A program made the translations under genes and the position numbers. A stretch of DNA of 10,503 nt, taken from the NCBI GenBank assembly GCA_040905505.1, contig JBBDRL010000025.1:1-10503 (forward strand), given 5' to 3'. This document shows positions 5,723-10,503 of the stretch, one piece after another. The notes under the pieces were generated by a model that saw only the letters and a program-made list of their open reading frames with translations, ran no database searches and was not told where the DNA came from. Position 1 is the stretch's first letter. The number at the start of each line of letters is the position of its first letter. The DNA is from WHSP01 sp040905505. Lineage in GTDB: Bacteria > Gemmatimonadota > Gemmatimonadetes > Longimicrobiales > Longimicrobiaceae.

Positions 5723-6792
5723 TACTCTTCGTCCGCCGAGGCGCCGTTCTCGCCAGCACCTTCGGACCACCACAGCGTGCCGCCGTCGTCCTCTTCCAAC
5801 TGGATCCCGAACTTGAGGCCCTGCCCACCGAGGAACTCGTTGATCTCCTGGAGCGACTTCTTGCCGAAGTTGTCGATCGCCAGCATCTGCTCCTCGGTCC
5901 GCTGGACCAGGTCCCGAACGGTCTGGATGTTCTCCTTCTGCAGACTGTTCCGGCTCCGGACGCTCAGCTCGGCCAGGTCCTCGATCGGCCGGTTCAGCAC
6001 GTCTTCGATCCGCCCCGGCACGGGGGCGCCACCCGCGAACGGCGCCTGTGCACCGGCCGCCTGCGCACCGTCACCCCAGCTCCCGTCGCCCGTCCACTCC
6101 GGGCGGCCGCCGGCCAGATAGCTGAAGTGCTCGATCGCGAGACGGGCTGCGTACTGCACCGCGCTCGGCACGTCCACCGATCCGTCGGTCTCGACCTCCA
6201 GGACCAGGCGGTCGAAGTCCGTCCGCTGCCCGACGCGGGTCTCCTCGACCACGAAGTTCGCGCGGCGCACGGGGTTGTAGATCGAGTCGACGCGGACCAG
6301 GTCCGCGGGCATGCCGCGCGGAATGACGTGCGCCTCGGCCAGGACGAAGCCGCGGCCCTTGTTGACGTACAGCTCCATCCGGAAGTCACGGTCCTCCTGG
6401 AGCTCCAGGATGTGGTGGTCCGGATTGGTCACCTTCACCGACGCGTGCTCGCGAACCGCCGCGCCCGTGACGGCTCCTGCCTTTTTGACCGTCACCTCCA
6501 CCACCGCATCATCCACCTCCTCGTCCATCTGCAGGACGAGGCCCTTCAGGTTGTGGATGATCTGGTGCACGTCCTCCACCACACCGTCGATCGTCTGGTG
6601 CTCGTGAAGTACGCCGTCCGTCCGGAACGCCCACACCGCCGTGCCCCGGAGCCCCGAGAGCAGGATGCGGCGCATCGTATTGCCGAGCGTGTGCCCGAAC
6701 CCGCGCTCCAGCGGCCGTACGACTACCTGGCTCGGCTTCGGCTGCTCCGGCGAATTCGGCATCTGGAGGCCGGTAAGATCGAGTTCCACCAT
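5722..6792 (-). CDS. rpoA: DNA-directed RNA polymerase subunit alpha
   Basis: This 356-residue alpha subunit dimerises to nucleate RNA polymerase assembly and contacts promoters and activators. The N-terminal domain (about 1-228) carries the dimer/beta-contact helix LERGFGHTLGNTMRRILL (28-45) and the NPVRRANFVVEETRVGQRTD stretch (173-192). The C-terminal domain (about 261-332) keeps the DNA-contact residues corresponding to E. coli R265, N268 and K298: R279 and N282 in VRSRNSL, K312 in FGKKSL. The linker is long and low in complexity, rich in Gly/Ala/Pro (228-260). After the domain comes an acidic tail (333-356, with EEDDGG and ADEE) that E. coli RpoA does not have. GGAGG lies close to ATG 6792; the second codon is GTG, also usable and better spaced. 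The gene is flanked by hairpin-forming heptamer repeats on both sides. Confidence 0.97.
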   Translation of the reverse strand: MVELDLTGLQMPNSPEQPKPSQVVVRPLERGFGHTLGNTMRRILLSGLRGTAVWAFRTDGVLHEHQTIDGVVEDVHQIIHNLKGLVLQMDEEVDDAVVEVTVKKAGAVTGAAVREHASVKVTNPDHHILELQEDRDFRMELYVNKGRGFVLAEAHVIPRGMPADLVRVDSIYNPVRRANFVVEETRVGQRTDFDRLVLEVETDGSVDVPSAVQYAARLAIEHFSYLAGGRPEWTGDGSWGDGAQAAGAQAPFAGGAPVPGRIEDVLNRPIEDLAELSVRSRNSLQKENIQTVRDLVQRTEEQMLAIDNFGKKSLQEINEFLGGQGLKFGIQLEEDDGGTLWWSEGAGENGASADEE

Positions 6793-6807
6793 GTTCCTCC
6801 GTGGATG

Positions 6808-6913
6808 AAAAAAATAAGCTATCAGCGATCGGCTATCCGCTATCGGCTACGGCCGGCCGGGTCGACGCACTTGCCGCCCGAAGGTCCGATAGCTGATGGC
6901 CGATAGCCGATAG
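6808..6913 (-). repeat. Inverted CTATCGG heptamer array followed by a T-run, between rpsD and rpoA
   Basis: Arms 6819-6846 and 6886-6913 pair at 24 of 28 positions around a 39-nt loop. Both arms are degenerate CTATCGG/CGATAGC units of 7-bp phase. In the minus-strand transcript the stem begins 8 nt after the rpsD stop codon and ends 4 nt before a run of seven T (6808-6814), giving it the outline of a large intrinsic terminator or attenuator. The rpoA ribosome site GGAGG follows about 7-12 nt later. No other promoter for rpoA was recognised in the gap. Confidence 0.8.
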
Positions 6914-6921
6914 CCTTTCAA

Positions 6922-7557
6922 TTACTTGCTGTAGAGCTCCACAATGAGCTGCTCCTGCACGGCCAGCGGAATGTCCGCGCGGCTCGGCCGCTCGACCATC
7001 CTGCCCGTGCGGGCGTCGTCGTCGACGGCGAGCCAGTTCACCTGGCTGGGCCGCGTCTTCGACTCGAGCGACGCCTGCACTGGGAGGATGTCCTTGCTCT
7101 TCGGCGCCACACGGACCTCGTCGCCCGGCTGCACCTGATAGCTCGGCACGTCCACCCTGCGCCCGTTCACCTCGATGTGACGATGCCGCACGAGCTGGCG
7201 CGCTTCCTTCCGCGACGACGCGAAGCCCAAGCGGTAGACGATGTTGTCGAGACGCGTCTCGAGACCCACCAGCAGGTTCTCACCCGTCACGCCCGGCTGA
7301 CCGGAGGCCTTGACGAATAGGTTGCGGAACGGACGCTCGGAAAGCCCGTAGATCCGCTTGACCTTCTGCTTTTCGCGTAGCTGGTGCGCGTATTCGGATG
7401 CCTTGCGGCGACGCGCAGAGGCGGGACCGTGCTGGCCGGGTGCATACGAACGACGCTCCACCGGACACTTGTCCGTGAAGCACTTCGTTCCCTTCAAAAA
7501 CAACTTCTGCCCCTCGCGGCGGCACAGCTTACAGACCGGACCTGTGTAACGGGCCAT
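6922..7557 (-). CDS. rpsD: Small ribosomal subunit protein uS4, zinc-binding form
   Basis: This 211-residue primary 16S rRNA-binding protein starts 30S assembly and in E. coli also represses the alpha operon. The N-terminal zinc site is intact: C9, C12, C26 and C31. The ARRRKASEYAHQLREKQKVKRIYG stretch (47-70) is typical. The S4 RNA-binding domain spans about 99-160, with ETRLDNIVYRLGFASSRKEA and VNGRRVDVPSYQVQPGD. ATG 7557 follows GAGGAGA at 11-nt spacing. It lies between two hairpin repeats and downstream of a terminator-like stem at the rpsK end, so its transcription may be partly uncoupled from rpsM-rpsK. Confidence 0.98.
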   Translation of the reverse strand: MARYTGPVCKLCRREGQKLFLKGTKCFTDKCPVERRSYAPGQHGPASARRRKASEYAHQLREKQKVKRIYGLSERPFRNLFVKASGQPGVTGENLLVGLETRLDNIVYRLGFASSRKEARQLVRHRHIEVNGRRVDVPSYQVQPGDEVRVAPKSKDILPVQASLESKTRPSQVNWLAVDDDARTGRMVERPSRADIPLAVQEQLIVELYSK

Positions 7558-7628
7558 ATGTGTTTGTTCTCCTCAACGTTATGAGCGGCTTCCTCCCCCC
7601 GATGGCCCCGGAGGTTTACACCTGGACT

Positions 7629-7807
7629 GCAGGGAATCCCGGCCTCCCCGCCCCACCCTACAGGGAATAGGGAATAGGGAATAGCCTGCAATGCAAATTC
7701 GTCCTACACTCGCGGCAACTCGAATCCCGACCCAGGGGAGCCGTTGTAGGCTACTCCCTATTCCCTATTCCCTGGTAGGGTCGTCGGGCGGTGCGGGGAT
7801 TCCCTGC
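7629..7807. repeat. Compound inverted repeat with GGGAATA heptamers in the rpsK-rpsD gap
   Basis: Arms of about 58 nt (7629-7686 and 7749-7807) are imperfect inverted copies. The outer parts share GCAGGGAATCCC and ACCCTA-type segments. The inner parts hold three GGGAATA units on the left (7663-7683) and TACTCCC, TATTCCC, TATTCCC on the right (7752-7772). The loop is about 62 nt. The right arm runs into the terminator hairpin at the end of rpsK. It is the same repeat family as in the rpoA-rplQ gap, with the same single TACTCCC variant next to the loop. Confidence 0.88.
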
Positions 7808-7842
7808 CGAAAAAGCGGCGCTAAACGCGCCGCTTTTTCGGC
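7806..7842 (-). terminator. Intrinsic terminator overlapping the rpsK stop codon
   Basis: Arms 7806-7821 and 7827-7842 are a perfect 16-bp inverted repeat around the 5-nt loop TAAAC. On the minus strand it reads as A-tract, GCGGCGC, loop, GCGCCGC, TTTTT, a canonical intrinsic terminator that works equally well on the plus strand. One arm is made of the last rpsK codons (the PPKKRR region) and the stop codon TAG lies at the base of the loop. A ribosome finishing rpsK would cover this stem, so its folding should depend on translation. Confidence 0.8.
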
Positions 7843-8213
7843 GGCCTGCACCCGTTATGCGGGATCGGCGTGACGTCGCGGATCGAGCGGATCGTCAGGC
7901 CGGCGGCGGCCAGCGCCTGCATCGCGGACTCGCGGCCGCTGCCCGGGCCCTGGACCCGCACGTGCACGCGCTTCACCCCGAGCTGCAGCGCCTCCTTGGC
8001 GCACTGCTCGGCCGCGACGGTGGCGGCGAACGGCGTCGACTTCTTCGACCCCTTGAACCCCGCCTTGCCGGCGCTTCCCCACACGATCGAATTACCGGCC
8101 ATGTCGGCGATCGTGATGATCGTGTTGTTGAAGGTCGCCTGGATATAGGCGATCCCCTCCGCTTCGACCACTCGCTTCGACCTCGCGCGGCTACCCTGCT
8201 TCGGCTTTGCCAT
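7821..8213 (-). CDS. rpsK: Small ribosomal subunit protein uS11
   Basis: This 130-residue protein of the 30S platform lies near the mRNA exit and the Shine-Dalgarno helix. The core NNTIITIADMAGNSIVWGSAG (29-49) and the invariant RSIRDVTPIPHNGCRPPKKRRV C-terminus (109-130) are complete. The start is ATG 8213. No Shine-Dalgarno precedes it: the 6 nt CATTCA are preceded directly by three CCGATAG heptamers. It follows rpsM by 98 bp. Its last codons form one arm of an intrinsic terminator. Confidence 0.98.
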   Translation of the reverse strand: MAKPKQGSRARSKRVVEAEGIAYIQATFNNTIITIADMAGNSIVWGSAGKAGFKGSKKSTPFAATVAAEQCAKEALQLGVKRVHVRVQGPGSGRESAMQALAAAGLTIRSIRDVTPIPHNGCRPPKKRRV

Positions 8214-8218
8214 TGAAT

Positions 8219-8296
8219 GCTATCGGCTATCGGCTATCGGCTGTCAGCTACCGCCATGGCCAACAGATTGATAGCTGCTGACCGAAAGCTGATAGC
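8219..8296. repeat. CTATCGG heptamer array with a degenerate inverted partner, rpsM-rpsK gap
   Basis: Three exact CTATCGG units (8220-8240) are followed by a diverged CTGTCAG (8241-8247). On the other side 8282-8296 pairs with 8219-8233 at 13 of 15 positions, and more diverged units lie in between. It is the same family as in the rpsD-rpoA gap but more decayed on one side. The exact units abut the rpsK start region. Confidence 0.75.
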
Positions 8297-8311
8297 TACG
8301 AATTGCGAATG

Positions 8312-8689
8312 CTACTTCGTCGGCTTCTTCTTACCGGCGATCGCCCTGCGTGGGCCCTTCTTCGTCCGAGCGTTCGTGTGCGTACGCTGACCGCGGACGG
8401 GAAGGCCACGACGGTGGCGAACCCCGCGGTACGAACCGATGTCGATCAGGCGCTTGATGTTGCGCGCGACTTCCGAGCGCAGCACACCCTCGACCCGGTA
8501 CTGCGCATCGATGATGCGCCGCACACGATTGACTTCCTCGTCGGACAACTGGTGGACCCGAACCTCCGGGTTCACCCCCGCCTGCTCCACGATCTTGTCC
8601 GCGGACGACCGTCCGATCCCGTAGATGTACGTCAGACCGATCGCGACACGCTTCTCACGCGGCAGATCGACACCCGCAATGCGAGCCAT
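8312..8689 (-). CDS. rpsM: Small ribosomal subunit protein uS13
   Basis: This 125-residue 30S head protein contacts the 50S subunit and P-site tRNA. The N-terminus MARIAGVDLPREKRV and the helix-two-turn-helix region (YIYGIGRSSADKI, 21-33) are typical. The RGLPVRGQRTHTNARTKKGP block (94-113) leads into a basic tail that reaches the tRNA. ATG 8689 has two copies of GAGGAGT upstream. In many bacteria the rpsM leader is where S4 represses the alpha operon. The gap to rpmJ is only 59 bp, and no obvious pseudoknot could be confirmed by eye. Confidence 0.98.
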   Translation of the reverse strand: MARIAGVDLPREKRVAIGLTYIYGIGRSSADKIVEQAGVNPEVRVHQLSDEEVNRVRRIIDAQYRVEGVLRSEVARNIKRLIDIGSYRGVRHRRGLPVRGQRTHTNARTKKGPRRAIAGKKKPTK

Positions 8690-8693
8690 GGTT

Positions 8694-8707
8694 ACTCCTC
8701 ACTCCTC
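8694..8707 (-). promoter_or_regulatory. Duplicated Shine-Dalgarno heptamer before rpsM
   Basis: On the minus strand GAGGAGT occurs twice in tandem (8701-8707 and 8694-8700), the nearer copy ending 4 nt before the ATG. Each copy contains an anti-16S GAGGAG. The 7-bp period matches that of the intergenic arrays, so this may be slippage of the same kind rather than a designed double site. Confidence 0.7.
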
Positions 8708-8748
8708 AGAAGCTGTCGTCGCTGCACGCCAACGAGCGCCATGGGCGG

Positions 8749-8865
8749 CTAGCCCTGACGCTGCTTGTGGCGGGGGTTCCGCTTGCAGATCACCCGGACC
8801 ACCCCGCGACGGCGAATCACCTTGCAGTGTTCGCAAATCGGTTTCACACTAGCACGAACCTTCAT
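8749..8865 (-). CDS. rpmJ: Large ribosomal subunit protein bL36, zinc-binding form
   Basis: This is the smallest 50S protein, 38 residues. It begins MKVRASVKPICEHCKVIRR and ends NPRHKQRQG. The zinc ligands C11, C14, C27 and H33 are all present, so this is the C+ form. ATG 8865 is preceded by GCGAGG with GAGG at 6-nt spacing (8872-8875). The usual neighbour infA is missing: only 146 bp separate rpmJ from map, and that gap is filled by a hairpin and a heptamer array. Confidence 0.97.
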   Translation of the reverse strand: MKVRASVKPICEHCKVIRRRGVVRVICKRNPRHKQRQG

Positions 8866-8906
8866 AGCACGCCTCGCTGTGAATACAGAATAGCAGTGAA
8901 ATGTAG

Positions 8907-8939
8907 CCTTCCAAGGATTGCTCCGCAACCCTTGGAAGG
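8907..8939. other. Perfect 10-bp stem-loop in the rpmJ leader
   Basis: CCTTCCAAGG (8907-8916) and CCTTGGAAGG (8930-8939) are exact inverted copies around 13 nt. A further TTG/CAA pairing inside the loop can extend the stem past one mismatch. In the minus-strand transcript it lies about 40 nt upstream of the rpmJ start. No T-run follows, so it is not a standard intrinsic terminator. It may be a leader structure or a processing site. Confidence 0.7.
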
Positions 8940-9070
8940 GAGTCGACAGCTAACAGTCGACAGTCCACAGGAACGACTCGCCCAACCCGCCGATTCCCGC
9001 TCATTTCCATATCATCCACCACCCCTGAACCCCTCAGCTGTCGACTGTTCCTGTCGACTGTCGACTCTCC
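8940..9070. repeat. Inverted heptamer array (TCGACAG type) spanning the map 3' end and the map-rpmJ gap
   Basis: The left side has four 7-bp units: TCGACAG, CTAACAG, TCGACAG, TCCACAG (8943-8970). The right side has CTGTCGA at 9038-9044, 9051-9057 and 9058-9064, with a 6-bp CTGTTC between the first two. A perfect 10-bp pairing joins 8940-8949 to 9058-9067, and an 11-bp pairing joins 8953-8963 to 9051-9061. The right side lies inside the map reading frame. TCGACAG is close to the TTAACAG units at 4473-4500, so the two arrays may be one family. Confidence 0.85.
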
Positions 9071-9815
9071 CCGTCAACACCCTCGGCCCATTCTCCGTAA
9101 CCGCCACCGTATGCTCGAAGTGAGCGGAGACTGCGCGGTCGGCGGTCACGACGGTCCAGCGATCGGGCAGGGTGCGGATGTTGGCGGTGCCGAGGTTGAA
9201 CATCGGCTCGATGGCAAGAACGAGTCCGATCTCGAGCGGCATTCCGCGCCCCTTCTTGCCGTAGTTCGGGACCTGCGGCTCCTCGTGCGGCTCGCGGCCG
9301 ATGCCATGGCCGACGAGGTCCTGAACGATCCCGAAGCCAGCGCGGTCGGCCGGTGCCTGGATCGCCGCTCCGATGTCACCGAGTCGGTTCCCGGCGCGCA
9401 TCTGCTCGATTCCCGCTTCGAGCGCCTCTCGCGTGACCGCCAGCAGCTCCTCCACCTCACGCGCGACCTCCCCGACCGGGATCGTGATGGCCGAATCGGT
9501 GAAGAACCCGTCGAGCTCGATCCCACAGTCGACGCTCAGGATGTCCCCTGATTTCAGCCGCCGCTTCTCGGTCGGAATGCCGTGCACGACCTCGTGATTG
9601 ACGCTCGTGCACAATGTGGCCGGGAACCCGTAGAGTCCTTTGAATGCCGGCACAGCGCCCGGGTGGCTGCGGATGAACTCCTCCGCGAACCGGTCCAGCT
9701 CGCGTGTCGAGACACCCGGCACCGCGCGCTTCGGCAGTTCCTTGTAGAGCTCCCCGATGATCGCCCCTCCGCGCGCGATCGCCTCGATCTCGTCCGGTGT
9801 CTTGAGTGAGATCAA
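9012..9815 (-). CDS. map: Type I methionine aminopeptidase
   Basis: This 267-residue metalloprotease removes the initiator methionine from nascent proteins with a small second residue. The five metal ligands are in place: D96 (SVDCG), D107 (FFTDSA), H170 (GHGIGREPHEEP), E203 (AIEPMF) and E234 (HFEHTVAVTENG). The substrate histidine is H78 (VVHGIP). The start is TTG at 9815, overlapping the adk TGA stop by 4 bp, which suggests translational coupling; no ATG or GTG is close enough to replace it. Family members usually end near the VLT at 246-248. Here about 19 more residues follow, and those at roughly 250-260 (RVDSRQEQSTA) are encoded by the TCGACAG array. The active site is far from this tail, so the enzyme is probably functional. 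Confidence 0.95.
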   Translation of the reverse strand: MISLKTPDEIEAIARGGAIIGELYKELPKRAVPGVSTRELDRFAEEFIRSHPGAVPAFKGLYGFPATLCTSVNHEVVHGIPTEKRRLKSGDILSVDCGIELDGFFTDSAITIPVGEVAREVEELLAVTREALEAGIEQMRAGNRLGDIGAAIQAPADRAGFGIVQDLVGHGIGREPHEEPQVPNYGKKGRGMPLEIGLVLAIEPMFNLGTANIRTLPDRWTVVTADRAVSAHFEHTVAVTENGPRVLTGRVDSRQEQSTAEGFRGGG

Positions 9816-10444
9816 TGCTCCAGCTCGTTGAGGATCTCCACCTGCACCCGGTCGATCGGCTGCGTGCCGTCGACGCGGACGACGTCGTGCCCGCTGCGCT
9901 CGTAGTGATCGATCAGCGGGGCCGTCTGCTCCGTGTACACCGCGAGCCGATGCCGCACGGTCTCTTCCCGGTCGTCGGGACGCTGAACCACCCGGTCGGC
10001 GATGTCCGGCGGTGGCGGGTTGTGCTTCACGTGGTAGACCTGCCCCGTCTCCGGATCGGTGCGCCGGCCGCTCATGCGCTCGACGATCGCGTCGTCCGGC
10101 ACCCTGAGCACGACGACCGCATCGAGTGAGCGGCCCTGGTCGGCGAGGATCTGCTCCAGGCTCTTCGCCTGCGCGACGTTGCGCGGGAAGCCGTCGAAGA
10201 TCGCGCCGTCGCGCGCGCTATCGTTCGCCAGCGCCTCGCGAACCAGACCCAGGATCACCTCGTCGGGCACCAGCTCGCCGGCGTCCATGTAGCTCTTCGC
10301 CTTCCGGCCCAGCTCCGTGCCTTCCCTGACCGCCGCGCGAAGGATGTCCCCCGTCGCGATCTTCGGGATCCCCAGCCGCTCCGCCAGCCGGCTGCCCTGG
10401 GTCCCCTTACCAGCCCCCGGCGCCCCGAGGAGAATGATGTGCAT
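9812..10444 (-). CDS. adk: Adenylate kinase
   Basis: This 210-residue cytosolic enzyme interconverts ATP plus AMP with two ADP. The P-loop GAPGAGKGT is at 7-15. The AMP-binding elements are TGD (31-33) and DGFPR (84-88). The lid runs from about 125 to 163 (RRTDPETGQVYHVKHNPPP) and has no cysteines, so it is the zinc-free long form. R128 and R155 fit the catalytic arginines. The start is ATG 10444 with only a weak ribosome site (GGA, about 13 nt upstream). Its last codons overlap map. Placement between secY and map is common in bacteria, so secY is the likely gene just outside the window. Confidence 0.97.
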   Translation of the reverse strand: MHIILLGAPGAGKGTQGSRLAERLGIPKIATGDILRAAVREGTELGRKAKSYMDAGELVPDEVILGLVREALANDSARDGAIFDGFPRNVAQAKSLEQILADQGRSLDAVVVLRVPDDAIVERMSGRRTDPETGQVYHVKHNPPPPDIADRVVQRPDDREETVRHRLAVYTEQTAPLIDHYERSGHDVVRVDGTQPIDRVQVEILNELEH

Positions 10445-10463
10445 TTGCTTTACGTCATCCGGT

Positions 10464-10502
10464 AAAAACCGAGCACCCGACCGGTGATCCGGGCCGGGTG
10501 CT
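10464..10502 (-). terminator. Intrinsic terminator-like hairpin just upstream of adk
   Basis: On the minus strand an 8-bp perfect stem AGCACCCG / CGGGTGCT (10495-10502 with 10472-10479) can be extended inward by CCGG/CCGG around a TGAT-type loop. It is followed by CGG and TTTTT (10464-10468). It ends only 20 nt before the adk start codon, so it probably terminates or attenuates the unseen upstream gene. No separate adk promoter fits in the remaining space unless it overlaps the hairpin. Confidence 0.7.
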
Positions 10503-10503
10503 G

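Noticed and set aside
6127..6906. Plus-strand ORF of 259 codons opposite rpoA
   Set aside because: It is antisense to RpoA and runs into the CTATCGG repeat; its His/Leu/Arg-rich composition is that of a complement frame.
8690..8748. S4-binding pseudoknot leader of the alpha operon before rpsM
   Set aside because: Only 59 bp are available and no convincing nested pairing was found by eye, so it is left uncalled.
8866..9011. A divergent or frameshifted infA in the map-rpmJ gap
   Set aside because: The gap is too short and consists of a stem-loop and heptamers; no S1-like motif is seen in any frame.
4470..9070. Repeat arrays as CRISPR
   Set aside because: Units are 7 bp, contiguous and without spacers, and no cas-like gene is present.

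Overview
The window is GC-rich bacterial chromosome. It carries two blocks: an envelope-sugar and metabolism region on the left (about 1-4490) and the distal part of a ribosomal-protein/RNA polymerase alpha operon on the right (about 4605-10503, all on the minus strand). Zinc-binding (C+) forms of L28, S4 and L36, the high GC content and the sequence flavour of RpoA suggest a deep-branching group such as Gemmatimonadota. That placement is an impression from sequence alone and has not been tested by tree or search.

Left block: a partial SDR-family nucleotide-sugar gene (1-34, minus), then a 391-bp spacer of palindromes and tandem repeats, then gmd (GDP-mannose 4,6-dehydratase, minus). Diverging from gmd is rpmB (L28, plus), which converges on a GT4-type glycosyltransferase (minus). 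A gmd-like dehydratase, a second SDR and a GT4 transferase together point to deoxyhexose/mannose surface glycan synthesis. Diverging from the glycosyltransferase is lhgO (L-2-hydroxyglutarate oxidase/dehydrogenase, plus). Three sigma70-like promoters can be read in the two divergent spacers.

Right block, in transcription order on the minus strand: a terminator-like hairpin after an unseen upstream gene (secY would be expected), adk, map, rpmJ, rpsM, rpsK, rpsD, rpoA, rplQ, then a small single-pass membrane protein of unknown function, closed by an intrinsic terminator at 4605-4634. infA, often found between map and rpmJ, is absent and there is no room for it.

The most unusual feature is in the spacers. 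Five of them (lhgO/4673 gene, rplQ/rpoA, rpoA/rpsD, rpsD/rpsK, map/rpmJ) hold arrays of short direct repeats with a 7-bp period that recur in inverted orientation on the far side of the spacer, so the transcript could fold into a long hairpin. A sixth (rpsK/rpsM) has a weaker version. Four heptamer types are used (GGGAATA, CTATCGG, TTAACAG, TCGACAG). The arrays supply the stop codon of lhgO, encode a C-terminal tail on Map, begin at the rpoA stop codon and occupy the place of a Shine-Dalgarno sequence before rpsK. They resemble the heptameric STRR repeats known from cyanobacteria. Their inverted arrangement in nearly every larger gap of a ribosomal operon is the best candidate here for something undescribed, either as a repeat element or as an RNA-level operon punctuation device.
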